From: Gnetum montanum
Lineage: Eukaryota > Streptophyta > Gnetopsida > Gnetales > Gnetaceae
DNA: 64,000 nt
Assembly (NCBI GenBank): GCA_015680685.1
Contig: MNCI01022386.1
Span: forward strand, 634,914-698,913
Direction: 5' to 3'
Shown piece after piece: positions 1 to 12,254 of this stretch. Position 1 is the first letter of the stretch; each line of letters opens with the position of its first letter. The translations under genes were made by a program, and so were the position numbers. The notes under the pieces were generated by a model. That model was not told the DNA's origin. It saw only the letters and a list, made by a program, of their open reading frames with translations, and ran no database searches.

Positions 1-1400
1 TGAATGATGTATAAGGAAGTTGCAATTTTCAAATATCCAAAAATATCTTCAATAACATCTCTCCTAACTTTCCTCTCAAGTAACCTGACTAACCAATTAG
101 AAGATTACTTTCCCAACAAGCTAGGAGAAAGTTACATAGTTATGAAGAGAAAATCTGCAACTGACAAGTGTTTACATCATACATGATACAATAATTTGGC
201 CTTTGCATATAATTTAAATACCTAGGTAAGTATCCAACATTTTAATAATTATTTTTGCGGCTATGTTTCATTTGTTAGAAATATAATTATTTGTAAAATT
301 AACTTTATGAAACAGTAAATACGCTATCTTTGGGGGAGGGTAAATATTTTTCAAGTGTCAATGTTTTCCAACGTGGTTAACCGCGTTACTTTGCTTCCTC
401 TGTGCGCACTCCTTCCTTCTTTGCGTTGCTTCCTCCCCCGGACTACTCCATCCGTTATTTTCCCTGCCACCGCTCTGCGTCGGATTGGCCCAAGGTCACG
501 ATTGCCGCTGTCGGTTTGTGGCTGATGTCGCCGAAACCCTGCCGCCATCCCTGCGTCTCCCACGTCTGCCATGGCTATGTCATCTATTGAACCCCAAAAC
601 ACGATTGCAGTTTGAACAGCTTTTTCGCGGAGCTCGGCATCAGTTACTCCAATGGTGCAATAACTTGAATTTGAGAACCCCCTGCAATGGTGTCTTGCCC
701 CTATTCGTGGGCAGCATCCAAGTCCGGCACATCCGTATTTTATTTGGTAGTTTTTCGCTGGTAACCGTCCCGGATTGCAGGCATAGGCGTGGGCGTAGCA
801 ACCGGCTGTGTTCTGACCCTATTTCATTCATCCGCTGTACTCTTTGGCCAGGAGATTAACTTCATTGCAGAAACAGAATAAAGAAACCCTTCGCGACAAG
901 TGTTTGACAAAATTTTAAGTGGAATATGAAGGGATTTCTGTCATTTTCTTGGCAACATTTTAGCAGTAAGCATCACTGCGTTTTTATTGCCATTGATACT
1001 ACATTTTTTCTCTTGGTATTTAATCCTGTTTCTGACAGTATTCAGTAACTGTTTCTTCTCAACACATAGTTCATTTCCTCTATTCTTTGGCTTTCATAAT
1101 TCAGAAAACTTTCATCATTCTTGAAAACTCTTGGTTTACAAAAAGAACCACATCATTTTTGAATATTATTTATCCTTGATATATTTGTGGTCAGGCCCTG
1201 TATATTCCCTATCTGCCACCGTTACTGAGCCAATCTAAGTTTGTAATGTGCTGCAATATCACATTCTTTGCCCAATGTAAGGTAAAAATCAAATATGTGT
1301 TTATCATCATAAAACTCATCCGAATCTTAAACACCTATTTCATTTTTATTCTTCTTAAGCAAACTGAAACTCCTGCTCCATGTAGTGGCTGAAAATGTGC
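1..1400. other. Unassigned flank with a GC-richer gene-like patch at about 360-890
   Basis: Mostly AT-rich sequence with no family I recognise. Between about 360 and 890 the base composition becomes clearly richer in G+C, and short open stretches occur in several frames on both strands. One plus-strand stretch ending with a TAA near 890 (final residues NFIAETE) looks protein-like, but no continuous frame or convincing splice pair joins it to the ATG near 560. It could be the decayed first exon region of a plant gene. No function is proposed. Confidence 0.25.
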
Positions 1401-3646
1401 CAATAGGTATATTTGTGGGTTATCTTCCCTAGGAGAAGGAGTTCTATAATACTTACGGGCTTGGTAGTGATGTTGTGGTGTAACGTGACTAATAGAGTCA
1501 CGTGGAGAGATTGGATGCTGCACGTATGGGTCAGGTTGCTGGTAGGGGTATTGTTGCCTTGCTGGTGGCATCCCCCATGACTGTGGGTATTGCCACTATT
1601 GATGTTTCTTAATGGGTTGTGGTGGAGTTCCACTTGGATAATATGTTGAAGGTTTGTGGAACTACCTTGGGTTACCTTGGGGATAAGGTAACTGTCGGGG
1701 TGCTTGCCATTTATTTAGTCATGGGTTGAGTGCATACACCCTAGACTCTTGTAGATGTGAGATCACTGGGCAACATCCCTTAGGAAGGTCGTATTGGAAT
1801 ATCTTGCATCCACCATCATTGTCCATGTCTAAATCCACAACCTCTTCTATGATGGCCATTTTTTTCTTACCCTTGTTATGTGCATTTTCCACTTCTCTCT
1901 TTTTATTTTTGTCGCGGTCACTACCTCGCTCCCTAGACTCCTCTACAATTTTAAGAATAGTCTCAAACCTACTATCCAGGAAGTCCCACATTTGGTCTAC
2001 CTTTGCCGATACTTCTATTGTTAACTTTTGGAGAGGCAAATTTTTCCTATTCGCCATCTCTTCAAGTGGTGACTCTTCTTCCTCCTTACAAAATCTCACT
2101 CCCCTTTTTCAGAGGGAAGGATCTCGATTGTATTCTTCCGCACTTTCTCTTTTTCTTAGCTCACCTTCTTCTTTGGCTACTTACTCTAGCAATCTATGAA
2201 TTTGATGAGACCTAAGCTCCGATAACCTTCCTTGGGCATACATCCCAAGGGTTCTTCTTGTTTCATGCCTAAGTCCATCCACAAGATGATGTAGTTGATC
2301 CTACTGTGAATAACCATGGCCAAGGCAATGATGTAACAGTGCGTAATAGCGGCCCATGGCAGCATCCAAGGATTCATGATTTCCTTACTTCCATCCTTGG
2401 ATTTTCTTCCATAGGTTAGACACTTGAGAGTACGTTTAGTACTTATCATTGAATAGTTCTAACATTGTACTCCACCTCTAAATGGATTCTAATTCTAAGG
2501 ACTGGTACCAACTTTCAGCTTCTTTCACTAGTGTCCTTGGGAACAACTTCAGTTTTTGCCATTTGTTTTCTATGTTTTGCAAGGCACATGCATCGTGGAA
2601 TGCTTGTAAATGATTTTGAGGATCAACGTTGTATCCTCCTTCAAATCGTGGAATGTTTTTTATGTCTAACCTCTTGATCCTACTATCCTTTTGGTGCCTT
2701 GTTGGAACTCTTATGGGCTCCATTATATATAACATACTTCTAGTTGCGAGTAGGGGTTCTTTTTGATCATCTCATTCATAGCATCTATTGTGTCTATGAG
2801 GTTCCCTACTCTCCCTTCTTCTATGCCTTCATTCCTTAGAGTGCCCTTGTCCTCGTTCTCGATTGTCTCGTCAATGTTTTTCACTTTGTTTTCCCTTATC
2901 CTCATGATTGGTTTTCCTATGACTACATCTGAACACTAAAGAAGAGGGTGAAGGTGACGATGAAGGGGAAGAAGAAGGAGAACGATTACCATGATGGTGT
3001 TTTTTACCTTCTCTTCAGTGGTCTCAGCCTTGACCGTGATCACGATCAGAATGTCCACCCTTATCATGTGTTCGTGTTCCCTTGTTGAACACTTTGTGTT
3101 CGTGGGTATCAGAACCAGGGTTGTGAATAGTATAGTAGAGGTTCTGATACACTACCTCTTGACCAATGTCAGGAGGAGGAACATCATTTCATGGGGAACC
3201 TGCTAAAGCAGGTTTACCATCCTTAATTTCGCTCAAAACGTGCAAAGCATCATGGGGCCATTTACCCTTCAAGGATGTATGGTATCTCTCCTGTCGCAAG
3301 TCCCTTTGATGTTGTGCTTCTGTGGGATGATAGTCCCTTGTGTCATGATCACATACAATGTATTTTGCATATAAAAGTAGCATGCCTATTCATGTGAGAG
3401 CACGAAGGAGCATGTTGGGGACTGATCAGTCTGGAGGCAACACTATGTTACCCTCCAAGTCTCTCCAACACAATTATTCATCTTGGTAGAGAATAAAGGT
3501 GAAATCGAGTACATACTCATCGAGATGAGTATATACCACATGAAACTGTTGAGGAACTGACGGATCTTGGTTATGTGTATTATGCCGCTGACTGCCTCTT
3601 ATGTTAGTCCTAGGCGGTGAAGTGCTCTTATGCAAAGAAGAAGACA
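1400..3646 (-). pseudogene. Broken gag of Athila-like copy 1
   Basis: Reading from the ATG at 3646 downward, fragments in changing frames match the gag of copies 2 and 3. They include the capsid-like stretch (residues such as AESWYQSLELES at 2478-2735), an arginine-rich region, a segment with VDQMWDFLDSRFETILKIVEESRE (1719-2099), and a linker rich in P, Q and Y that ends near 1400. The pattern of a W-Y-x-x-L core, then a polar coiled stretch, then a Pro/Gln linker is what Retrotrans_gag proteins of plant Ty3/Gypsy elements look like. Several in-frame stops and frame changes make it a pseudogene. It would have formed the virus-like particle shell. Confidence 0.65.
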
Positions 3647-3773
3647 TCTTTGTCTTGTTCAGTGTGCAATGTCCTGTTGTCTTGTCTTTCTTTGATTAAC
3701 CCTAAGGGTTCATTCTAATATTCCAAAGATATAAATGATTTCCTATGTTCTACGCAGCGCACAAACAACTAAG

Positions 3774-3791
3774 TCCCCGGCAACAGTGCCA
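3774..3791 (-). promoter_or_regulatory. Primer-binding site, tRNA-Asp type (copy 1)
   Basis: On the minus strand this reads TGGCACTGTTGCCGGGGA and starts one base after the LTR end. The primer site known from plant Athila/Tat elements, complementary to the 3' end of tRNA-Asp, is TGGCGCCGTTGCCGGGGA. Sixteen of 18 positions agree, and the two differences are transitions. It would prime minus-strand DNA synthesis. Confidence 0.8.
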
Positions 3792-3792
3792 A

Positions 3793-4599
3793 TGATGAGT
3801 GGCGAGGTACCCCTACACTCAATCATACGAATACTAGCGTTTCACACACGATTTGGTCAAACTCCAAGGACTAAGTGCTTACGCACCTTAATGGAACACT
3901 CAGGGTTAATCAATCGTTGTCTTCCCAAACTTACTTGTATTGTCATGGTTGTATGGTTAAGTATGCTTGAGGTATATGATTTTTATAGCTTTTATATTTT
4001 GTATGTCTTATGCTAATAAAGGAGAGTGAGAGAGAACTAAGTGGCTAACTTACATTAATTATTCATTAACTAGTTTCTAAATGTTCCTAACACTAGTATC
4101 CATTCCCACTTGCCGTACACATCCTGAACCAGTGCAACGCTGCTGGGATTACCAAACTCTAATCGTTACTAGGTTACCAAGCGCTACACACATGCTCGAA
4201 GCGGTCGTACTGAGTGTATCTAACTAAGGAGGTTGAAGGTTGAGAGAGATATTAATTAGCTAGGAAAGGATTAAACAATAATTAATTACTAATTAGCTTA
4301 ATTTGTATGCTACAAGGTTTATCATAAAGTTAGTCTTTGTTGTCGTACACAAAATTTTGCTCAGGTACAAATTGCTTGAATAAAGATCCATTCACTCTAT
4401 GACTCTTACTGCGGGCACATAGAAATAATTCTAACTTTGGAATAACAAAACTGTAAGAATATGGCTAAGGGTCTAAGTCTAACTATGTGGAACCAAGGGC
4501 ACTGCCTCTTATTTATAGAAGATGATGCAGGACGTGATATCACGTATGTGATATCATGTTGTGGATGTGATATCGCATACGCAATATCATGGCTCATCA
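3793..4599 (-). repeat. 5' LTR of Athila-like copy 1
   Basis: The 807-bp LTR begins TGATGAG and ends CTCATCA in window orientation, so both edges carry TG...CA. On the minus strand a TATA box (CTATAAATAAG) lies at 4508-4518, about 85 bases from the LTR start. Between the TATA box and the LTR edge are repeated GATATC-centred palindromes. The same order occurs in the LTRs at 23072-23897, 25485-26299 and 27653-28617. Confidence 0.8.
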
Positions 4600-4604
4600 A
4601 TTCT

Positions 4605-6976
4605 ACTATGTAACATTGAGTTTAGAAATTACCAATTCTTGTGGCACTGTAGTTGGAGGAAGTCGCACCTACCACCTTTGGTGTTTCAAAATCTAAGAAA
4701 TTTGTGATTTAGAATCTTTGAAATGAAAAATGATGCACCATCTTATCTGTATTTTAAAATATGATACAACTATAGTTTGCTACAGTCTTGCTTAAGATTA
4801 CCAATAATTAATAAATACAACAATATGGATATCTTGGAATTACAATTGTCCTTATTTTTTAAAAAAGGTTAATTAATATTTTCAATATTTATTTTGAATA
4901 ATCAGTTAAAAATATATATTCTCATTGAAAATAGAAATCCCTAGTAGAAAACTGAATTTAACTTTTTTAAAACCTTATTATTGTAGCTTGAATTGGTGTT
5001 AATTGTTGAAAGGCTACAAGAACTACGTGAGATTTGTATTCAAAAACTTAAGAAACAAGGTAAGCTTGAGAAATATTTGTTACATTTTTCTTTCCTATTT
5101 GTGGGGTTCCTTCAATATCATAAATTTGGTACAAACATTTATTTGGTTTTCCAATGGAGCCACAAAGGTTATCCTAGCCTACAGGTTTCTCGGTTTAATT
5201 CCTTATCTAGAAATAATCATAACAGTATGAAGTGCAAGAGAAAAAGAGGACTATGGTTCATTTGGTGAGTTTTTTTCATGCTTGCCACTTACTTTTTAAA
5301 CAAGTTTTTCTCACCTTGAATAGTGCACCATAATTAGAGACTGTTGTGCTAGCATTCTTACCTAATGCAAAAGAGCATCCGATATTATGCTAATTTGGAT
5401 GAATTCATATAACCTTGGTTAGAATTGAAACACATCTTTAAAGAATATTTTCAATGGGTGAACCTATTACAATGTCATTATTTTACCAACAAGTTTTATT
5501 CCTTGATTATTATGCATTTTTAATTTGTCAAATATTTCATTTTTTAAAATTATAGGTTAACCTTGTTTTTGAAATGTAATGCCTTAATTAACAAAGCACA
5601 TTAGTTTTTAAGGTATTGGTTATGAAACGTACCAAGTGTTTTATTTACTATAAAATATTCCAAGGTTATTGGTTTAAAATATATTCATTAATTATAAAAT
5701 GTTTAAAGTTGTTAGGCTTAGATTACATCAAACATTCAGCCTATGTAGATATGCTTAAATGACAACTAGACTAGTATTGGATAATTGATAAATCTTTAAC
5801 TAAGGAAGAGCGTTTAACCTAACATCTTGTTAGTAGCCAATGTAGCTAGCCAATTTATTTTTAAGTGGGACAAAGAGCAAGAAATAAGAAATACTAATAT
5901 CTTGGTAGGATAAATTATACTCTATGTTGGTTGCAACTTTCAGGTTGTGCCTTGAATTATCTTAATATATAAAGGCTCAATAGCACTAACTTACACAAGA
6001 ATATTATATTCCTCTATAATTAGCATATATCTTTTATTTCTAGGAAATTACGAGTTCTCAATTTGTTTCACTAAATGTGTGTAATGTGAATTTTCAAACA
6101 AAAGCTTAAAGTTTTCTCTAATAGCATGTTCGGTAGAGGAATCAAAATTCAACTTAAAGTGAAGGTCCAAACACAACATTCAAAGGGGCAAAAAAAGGCT
6201 TAGATAATTATGAATACATTGTATAGAACCTATGTAGCTTGGATCAATGACAACAAAGCCTACAAAGATGCAAATATGTAACCAGTAGCTTCATCCTCTA
6301 ATATCATTGATTCATTAAGTTTCAAGTTTCATTTGCCTTGATTTGGCACATGATTTAGCATAGAAAAAATAACTTATGAACTTAAATTTGTTATATAAAA
6401 ACGTAACATTTGACCAGACAACAATGAAGTCAAACATGCCTTTCACATGCAGGTATTGTATGCAAGATGGCCGACATGTAATGTCCAACAAATCAAGATG
6501 AGTTTAGATATCTTATCTCTTCACATGCCAAACTAAAACGTCAGCAATAACGAAATTGTAATATTCTCCTTCGATGTATCAGTAACAAGAGGCAGAGGTT
6601 CTTCACCTTCTCAACCTCTCCTTGTCGTCTCCCTTTCTTAGAAACCAGCGTCTTTTTGCAGCAATTCGATGCTTTGGGTAATCAGTTACATTTTGTTATT
6701 GAATTAAATGGATTCCATTTGCAGTTTGCAGGTATGTTTAACAGCATGGTTAGCTAACTGGTTTTTGATCACAACAGGGGCGGAAATAATGGGGTTTTTT
6801 TGAGAGTAGCGGATTCACCAGCAGCGTTGCAGCATGCTGGTAGCTATATATCAAGCGTACGCTTCATATTGATTGTGTGTGTAGTTGTGCTGTGAATCAT
6901 TTGTTTAAGTGTGTTCTACTTTGGTGCTTTTCAGGTACACGTTCTTCTGTTTCTCGGTTTTTTCTGTATCTCTGAT
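4605..6976 (+). pseudogene. Partial copy of an unidentified intron-bearing host gene (left, plus strand)
   Basis: Three short exon-like blocks have clean splice sites. Block 4987-5059 follows TTGTAG, precedes GTAAGC and encodes ERLQELREICIQKLKKQ. Block 6642-6731 follows a pyrimidine-rich tract ending TTCTTAG and precedes GTATG; its second-copy reading is RLLQQFDALGNQLHFVTELN. Block 6778-6839 follows CAACAG and precedes GTAGCT. The same order occurs inverted at 37849-41620, and matching protein reading frames in both copies support real exons. A stretch of roughly 640 bases (about 5797-6432) is absent from the other copy. I do not recognise the protein, and no start or full-length frame is present. 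Confidence 0.5.
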
Positions 6977-7774
6977 GTAGATCTGAAAGCCAGCTTTCAT
7001 ATACTTTTCTCATTCTCATTTTTCTGTTTAGCATCTGTTCTTAATTCGTGGTTTGCAGATACATGGTTATAGGGTTTTGTTATGATTGTGATTCGGAAAT
7101 TTTCATATTCACTCTTGATCTTTCAGGATTGAGGTTTCAAACAAGCGTGCGTGGATGAGCGGTCGTTGATTTACAGGGGTATGCATAGACCTTTGTTGGA
7201 ATTCTCTCCTATCTATTCTTCTCTCCTTTTCTGCATTTTTTTTTTTTCATTTAATTTGCACCTCTACTATCGATTGCCTTGCTTAATTATCGAGCAAGGG
7301 TGCGGGAATAAGCGTTTGTTGATTTACAAGGCTATGCATAAGCGTATGTTGATTGATAGGCTAGGCGTTTCCTTTTCCTTTTCCTTTTCTGTGTTTTTTT
7401 GTCATTTTATTTGCATGCCTGCTGTCTTTTGCTTTGCTGAATTATCAAGTGGAGTGGATTAACGTTTGTTGATTTACATAGTATTTGTTCATATATTCTC
7501 TGTATTTCTTGCCCTGCATTGATTATTTCAGAAACAAATAGACGTGTCCTAAGATGAATATTGGGCATTAACAGCAGAAACAAAGATTTTAAGACCAGTA
7601 GTGTTGACGTTACACTCTAAGACATCATAGAAAAAGCAAAGGATCATCTGGTGATACCTATGCATCAAAATAATCCGATTCGTGGAAGCAAGGAATCCAG
7701 GATTCGTGATTCTGAAAGTGTTTGGGTACGTGTGTCTCAATAAAAGTGTGGATGGGTTCATAGCCGGGGACATG
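6977..7774. other. Unassigned sequence between host-gene duplicate and hAT arm
   Basis: The match to the inverted duplicate ends near 6976, in a T-rich tract. The rest is pyrimidine-rich with a repeated phrase (GCGTTTGTTGATTTACA-like, near 7150, 7310 and 7460), resembling an untranslated leader. No protein family is seen. Confidence 0.3.
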
Positions 7775-8049
7775 ATAGAGAAAATTTAAATATATTAGTT
7801 TTTTTAAAAAATTAAATCTCATATATATATGATAATGTTACAGAATTATCTCTTTTTAAATCACAAAAGAGTTTCTTGACAAAGCTTAGAAGTTGTCACA
7901 TTGTTCAAATTCTAATTTTAGCCTATATTTTCTCCTTGCTCTACTCTAAAGAGTAAATTTGTAAAACCTGCTTCATTTTGTTCTATGTCATTAATATCAT
8001 TTGCATGGTAATCATCTTCATCAAAGAACATTAACTAAGTCAATAGAAT

Positions 8050-10439
8050 AACTTTCTCTATCATCAACTATTGGAACATCATCATCTTCTAGATTAACAT
8101 CCCAACGAAGAGTAGGTGATTGCCTATATTTTATTTCATTTTTTTCTTCCAATCTAATCATGCTATGAATAGATACTAATTTTTTAGCTCTTTTTGGAGT
8201 TAGACTATTTTTTTTGATCCAATGAATGAAAGAATATGTTGACCAATTTCTTTCAGCAGCAGAAGAAGATGCAACCTACATAAATGATAAAAACAAGAAT
8301 AAATTTTTGCATTGTTAAAANTTGAGAAAGAAGCTTCACTGCTAAAGTTTGAAGTTTAGGAGTATCTCCACCATGCAAACTCCACCATCTAGCTAGATCT
8401 TCTTGAGCTATTCCATCCATATCAAGTATAGCATCTTCATATTTAAATGTTTTTGTATGTCCTTTAGTAAATTGAAGCCATTCCTTTCTAATTAAGCTAG
8501 CTTCACAAGGTGAATATAATTGTTTAACATATTCTAAAAAACCTATTCTTACATCAAAATCATCACAAGGCCTTGTTGGATTTTTATCTCTATGTTTTGA
8601 ATAATACCACTTAACATTTAATGCATATGTAGCCATATGCAATGGGGTATTTATAGCATTCCATCTTTTTAGAATCAATAGAAGTAACTAAGCATTATAA
8701 AAATCAAGAGAGTTATCCATTTCTATAACTTTTTTTTTTAATTTTTGTTAACATATTTTAATAAATTACATAAATTTATCCTAATGCAGATGTATCTGTA
8801 TCAGCATAACGAATGAAATCAACAATAGGTTGCAGTATGTTAACAATATTCCTACAATATAACAAATACTTATTTTTAATAAGATATAAAGATGCAAGCA
8901 ATAAAAAATAAAGAATTATATTTCAAATAAATTATTTCTTACTTCATTTGTTTCCACCACTTCTCTAATAAAATCTTTTCTCTAACACTCTTTCCCATAG
9001 TTGTGTTGGCTTCCTCCTAGTTCTTCCATTTTCTGGTTATAACCATTGTTTGTAATGATTCTTGTATCTCTTGCATTTTCTCCAACATTATGAAATATGA
9101 AGTATATCAATTTTACAAAATTTATAATTATTTTAGCATTAATAAATCAAATTTCTTAGAAACACACAATATAGATTTTTGTATTCTATTACCTTGTTTC
9201 TATAGGTTTTTTGAAAGTCTTATTTTTGCTACATTCCCTGAACAAGGAATTTGAATAATGATGATTGCAAATGAAAATTTGTATGTCTCTTGCATCTATA
9301 ATAAGCTTTTTCACCTAATCAAGTTTACCAATATCACGAAGTGTATTATTTAGAGAATGAACACAACAAGGAGTCCAAAATATATTTGGATGAATCATTT
9401 CTATCATTTTTCCTACACGTCTACAAACAAGAGCTGAATCTGTTATAATTTGAATAATGTTGCTTAAATCAATAGTTGCAATTTTTGTCTCTAATAATTT
9501 GGCTTGAAAATTAGCATCTTTTATATAATTGGAGAAATTTGTAGCATTAAGAAAAAATGGTTCAAGTTGATAACTAATTATAATATTAATTAATGAACAT
9601 TGACGAATATCAGTCCATCCATCCATTATAATAGAACAACCACTTTGCTGCCAAAATTATTTCCATTCCTCCAACTTTTTCATGCTAAGTTCATACCTCT
9701 CATCAAGAAGATAATTTCGAATTTTATCTTTAGTTGGAGAGATATAAGATGGACTTGCCATATAAAAATATTAGTTTTACTAATAATTTTAAATAAAAAA
9801 CGATACTTTAAAATTTAAAAATATTACCTGCTTTAATGGCACAACGAATTGCTTCTTTTAATGAAAGAGTACGTGCAAGTTTAAATGGTAATCCATTTTC
9901 ATAGAACATTTTTGCAATACTAATATCAGTTTTTATTTTTATTTTTCAACTTGAAAACTTATTTCTATTTGTTTAAGCACTTTTCTTTTTGCTGGTTGTA
10001 CAACATCCTTTGTCTTGTTCTTACTTTCCTATGTTTGAATACTTACAGTAATGTTATTTATCATAGTCTTTGCTTAAAAGTAGTCATACATAGCTTTTTG
10101 AATATTAGGATATGGAAATTTACATGCAATAACACTTGTTCTTATTTTATTTTCTAATATTTGAAAGAAATGATGATGTATTCATATACCACTTGCAGTG
10201 AATTCATGACTACATACATGACACTTCCATCTTTTGTTTCCACCTCCTCCACTCCTATAAGTGTCTAATTGTGTTACGAATTGTTTTAATGGAGATTTCA
10301 AAATAAATCTACTTTTTGCAAATGGTTTCAAAATTTCCACATTACAATCTAAGACATTTTCTTGTTGTAATGCATTTTTCTCCAATAGAGTACTATTTAT
10401 TTCATTCTCATTGTTATCTATGTCTTGAATAGAGCTCAT
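8050..10439 (-). pseudogene. hAT transposase, broken (left arm)
   Basis: The start at 10439 opens a 5' exon (10182-10439) with the BED-type zinc-finger core WKCHVCSHEFTASG (a Cys-x2-Cys pair). The block at 9315-9626 matches the DUF659 part of plant hAT transposases: it begins DGWTDIRQCSLIN, and later has ITDSALVCRRVGKMIE and the conserved C-x-x-H in TPCCVHSLN. The block at 8330-8680 is the middle region (YALNVKWYYSKHRD). The part left of the N at 8321 holds the C-terminal hAT region with the ERNWSTYSFIH core. Stops and frame changes between blocks exceed what introns explain, so it is not expected to be active. If intact it would cut and reinsert its own element in the nucleus. Confidence 0.75.
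8321..8321. other. One-base assembly gap hiding missing sequence
   Basis: A single N. In the mirrored copy, the sequence on either side of this point is separated by intron-like sequence around 14600-14621 and 23898-24110. The N therefore probably stands for a collapsed gap of some hundreds of bases rather than one unread base. Confidence 0.6.
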
Positions 10440-10965
10440 CTTTATGACTCTGTAAATATTAATGGTAAAAATTAGAAAATGAGATATGACTGCTATTCTT
10501 CACAAAGGTTAAAATGAATTTTTTAAAAAAATTACAAATAGATATACTTACAAATTGCCCAGTGACTGAGGGTATTTATTTTTTCTTTTTCTGCTAGCAA
10601 AGAGCTTTTAGAAAAATGTCTTAAAAACTTTAACACTAAAATGTCATTCAATGCAATAAATATGGAAATGCAAAACAATAATAGAGTCAGGGAAAAAAAT
10701 TAAAAATACAAAATAGTGATAAATTTAAAAATCACAAGATGAAATTTCAATAAGGAATAGGAAAAAAAAATTGAAAATCATAAACAAATGTACTTAATAA
10801 TTGTTAAAACAAGGATGGGATTTCATAAAATATGAAATATGGCATCATGAAGGAATTGCTTTTTTGGATGAAGGAATAAAGCCCAAGTTGAAGAACAATG
10901 AAAGCAGCTTTAATGCATGCAAAAGGATTTGATCAACAACTGCAAGTTGGGTTTGATTTGCAAGT

Positions 10966-11732
10966 CTAGCGATGTTCCTCCTTTTTTTATGTACATAAAA
11001 AAATTGTCTCACTTACTAGTTGTTTGGTTCAATCCTTTTTTCTTTGAGGTTTTTTAAAGGTTTTATTCAATTTTTTCATGTTTGATTACAATTTGTTCAA
11101 GGAGATAAAATATTTGGAGGTTCTCTTGAATTATTATTTTTTTGATCGTTTGATTCCTATTATTTTTCGAAACTTTTCCTTTTTATTTCGTACTTTGGTT
11201 CAATACGAAAAAATTAATGGTCCAACCGAATATCAGAAATTTTCTATGCCTCTCTTTATTGCAAAGTTTAACATTAGAAAAGCTTGAAGGAAAGAGACTG
11301 GAGATTTTAGCAGAAAGAGAATAGATTCTTTTGGTTGAATATTTATTAAACTTTTCATTATTTAACAATTTTAGAATAGCTTTTTGTTTAGTATACAACA
11401 CTTACCTCATCAAGATCATTCTTTAATGTTTTAGATAATTGAGTTTTTATTTTTGAAGTGTGCTTAAGTTCTTAGTGCATCGATGTCTTGTCTCTTGTCG
11501 CTCTTTGAAAGTGTACTACAAAAAAAATTACTGAAGTGGTTTTGCATTATTGTTAAGCTTCCAAAAAAAATTTCACTTTAATTAGTTAATGCCTCTGATA
11601 CAAAGTTTTATTTGGTTTCTAGTTTAATTGTAGTTATGACACTTTTTTTTTTTTGAGTTGGTTGGTTTGTTTCTTACTTTCTTTTGATCAAAGCAAAAAA
11701 GATTGATAAATAAAATCAAAATTATGTAGACC
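10966..11732. other. Spacer at the centre of the hAT palindrome
   Basis: About 770 AT-rich bases separate the inverted hAT arms. A 69-codon open stretch occurs on the plus strand (11078-11287), but it has low-complexity Phe/Ile content, and I see no family. No mirror symmetry is seen within the spacer. Confidence 0.5.
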
Positions 11733-12254
11733 AAACCCTACTTGCAGTCGTCGATCAAATCCTTTTGCATGCATTAAAGTTGCTTTCACTATTGTTCAAC
11801 TTGGGCTTTATTCCTTCATCCAAAAAAGCAATTCCTTTATGATGCCATATTTCATATTTTATGAAATCCCGCCCTTGTTTTAACAATTATCAAGTACATT
11901 TGTTTATGATTTTCAATTTTTTTTTTCTATTCCTTATTGAAATTTCATCTTGTGATTTTTAAATTTATCGCTATTTTGTATTTTTAATTTTTTTCCCTAA
12001 CTCTATTATTGTTTTGCATTTCCAAATTTATTGCATTGAATGACATTTTAGTGTTAAAGCTTTTAAGACATTTTTCTAAAAGCTCTTTGTTAGCAGAAAA
12101 AGAAAAAATAAATACCCTTAGTCACAGTAATTTGCACAATTAGTAAGTATATCTATTTGTAGTTTTTTTTTAAAATTCATTTTAACTTTTGTGAAGAGTA
12201 GCAGTCATATCTCATTTTCTAATTTTTACCATTAATATTTATAGAGTCATAAAG

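Larger units (their letters stand above)
1400..4599 (-). mobile_element. Athila-like gag-pro retrotransposon copy 1, truncated
   Basis: A minus-strand LTR element. It keeps its 5' LTR (3793-4599), a primer-binding site (3774-3791) and a gag region with its ATG at 3644-3646. Homology to copies 2 and 3 stops near 1400, inside the proline/glutamine-rich linker that precedes the protease. The protease, the 3' non-coding part and the 3' LTR are therefore missing. The bases after the LTR (4600-4604) have no partner to test as a target duplication. The gag frame is broken by stops and shifts. The truncation boundary is by-eye alignment with the other copies. Confidence 0.75.
7775..10965 (-). mobile_element. 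hAT-type DNA transposon, left arm of an inverted pair
   Basis: Degenerate hAT transposon on the minus strand, mirrored by 11733-14621 plus 23898-24835. Reading down from 10440 it carries a zf-BED exon, a DUF659 block and the C-terminal hAT dimerisation region. Compared with the right arm, about 500 bases are missing at the single N at 8321. No terminal inverted repeats or 8-bp target duplication could be fixed. The outer end, near 7775, is where the match with the right arm stops. Confidence 0.75.

Noticed and set aside
485-859. A 124-codon plus-strand frame in the GC-richer patch
   Set aside because: Several overlapping frames are open on both strands, as happens in GC-rich sequence. No domain, no splice support and no conserved copy in the window.
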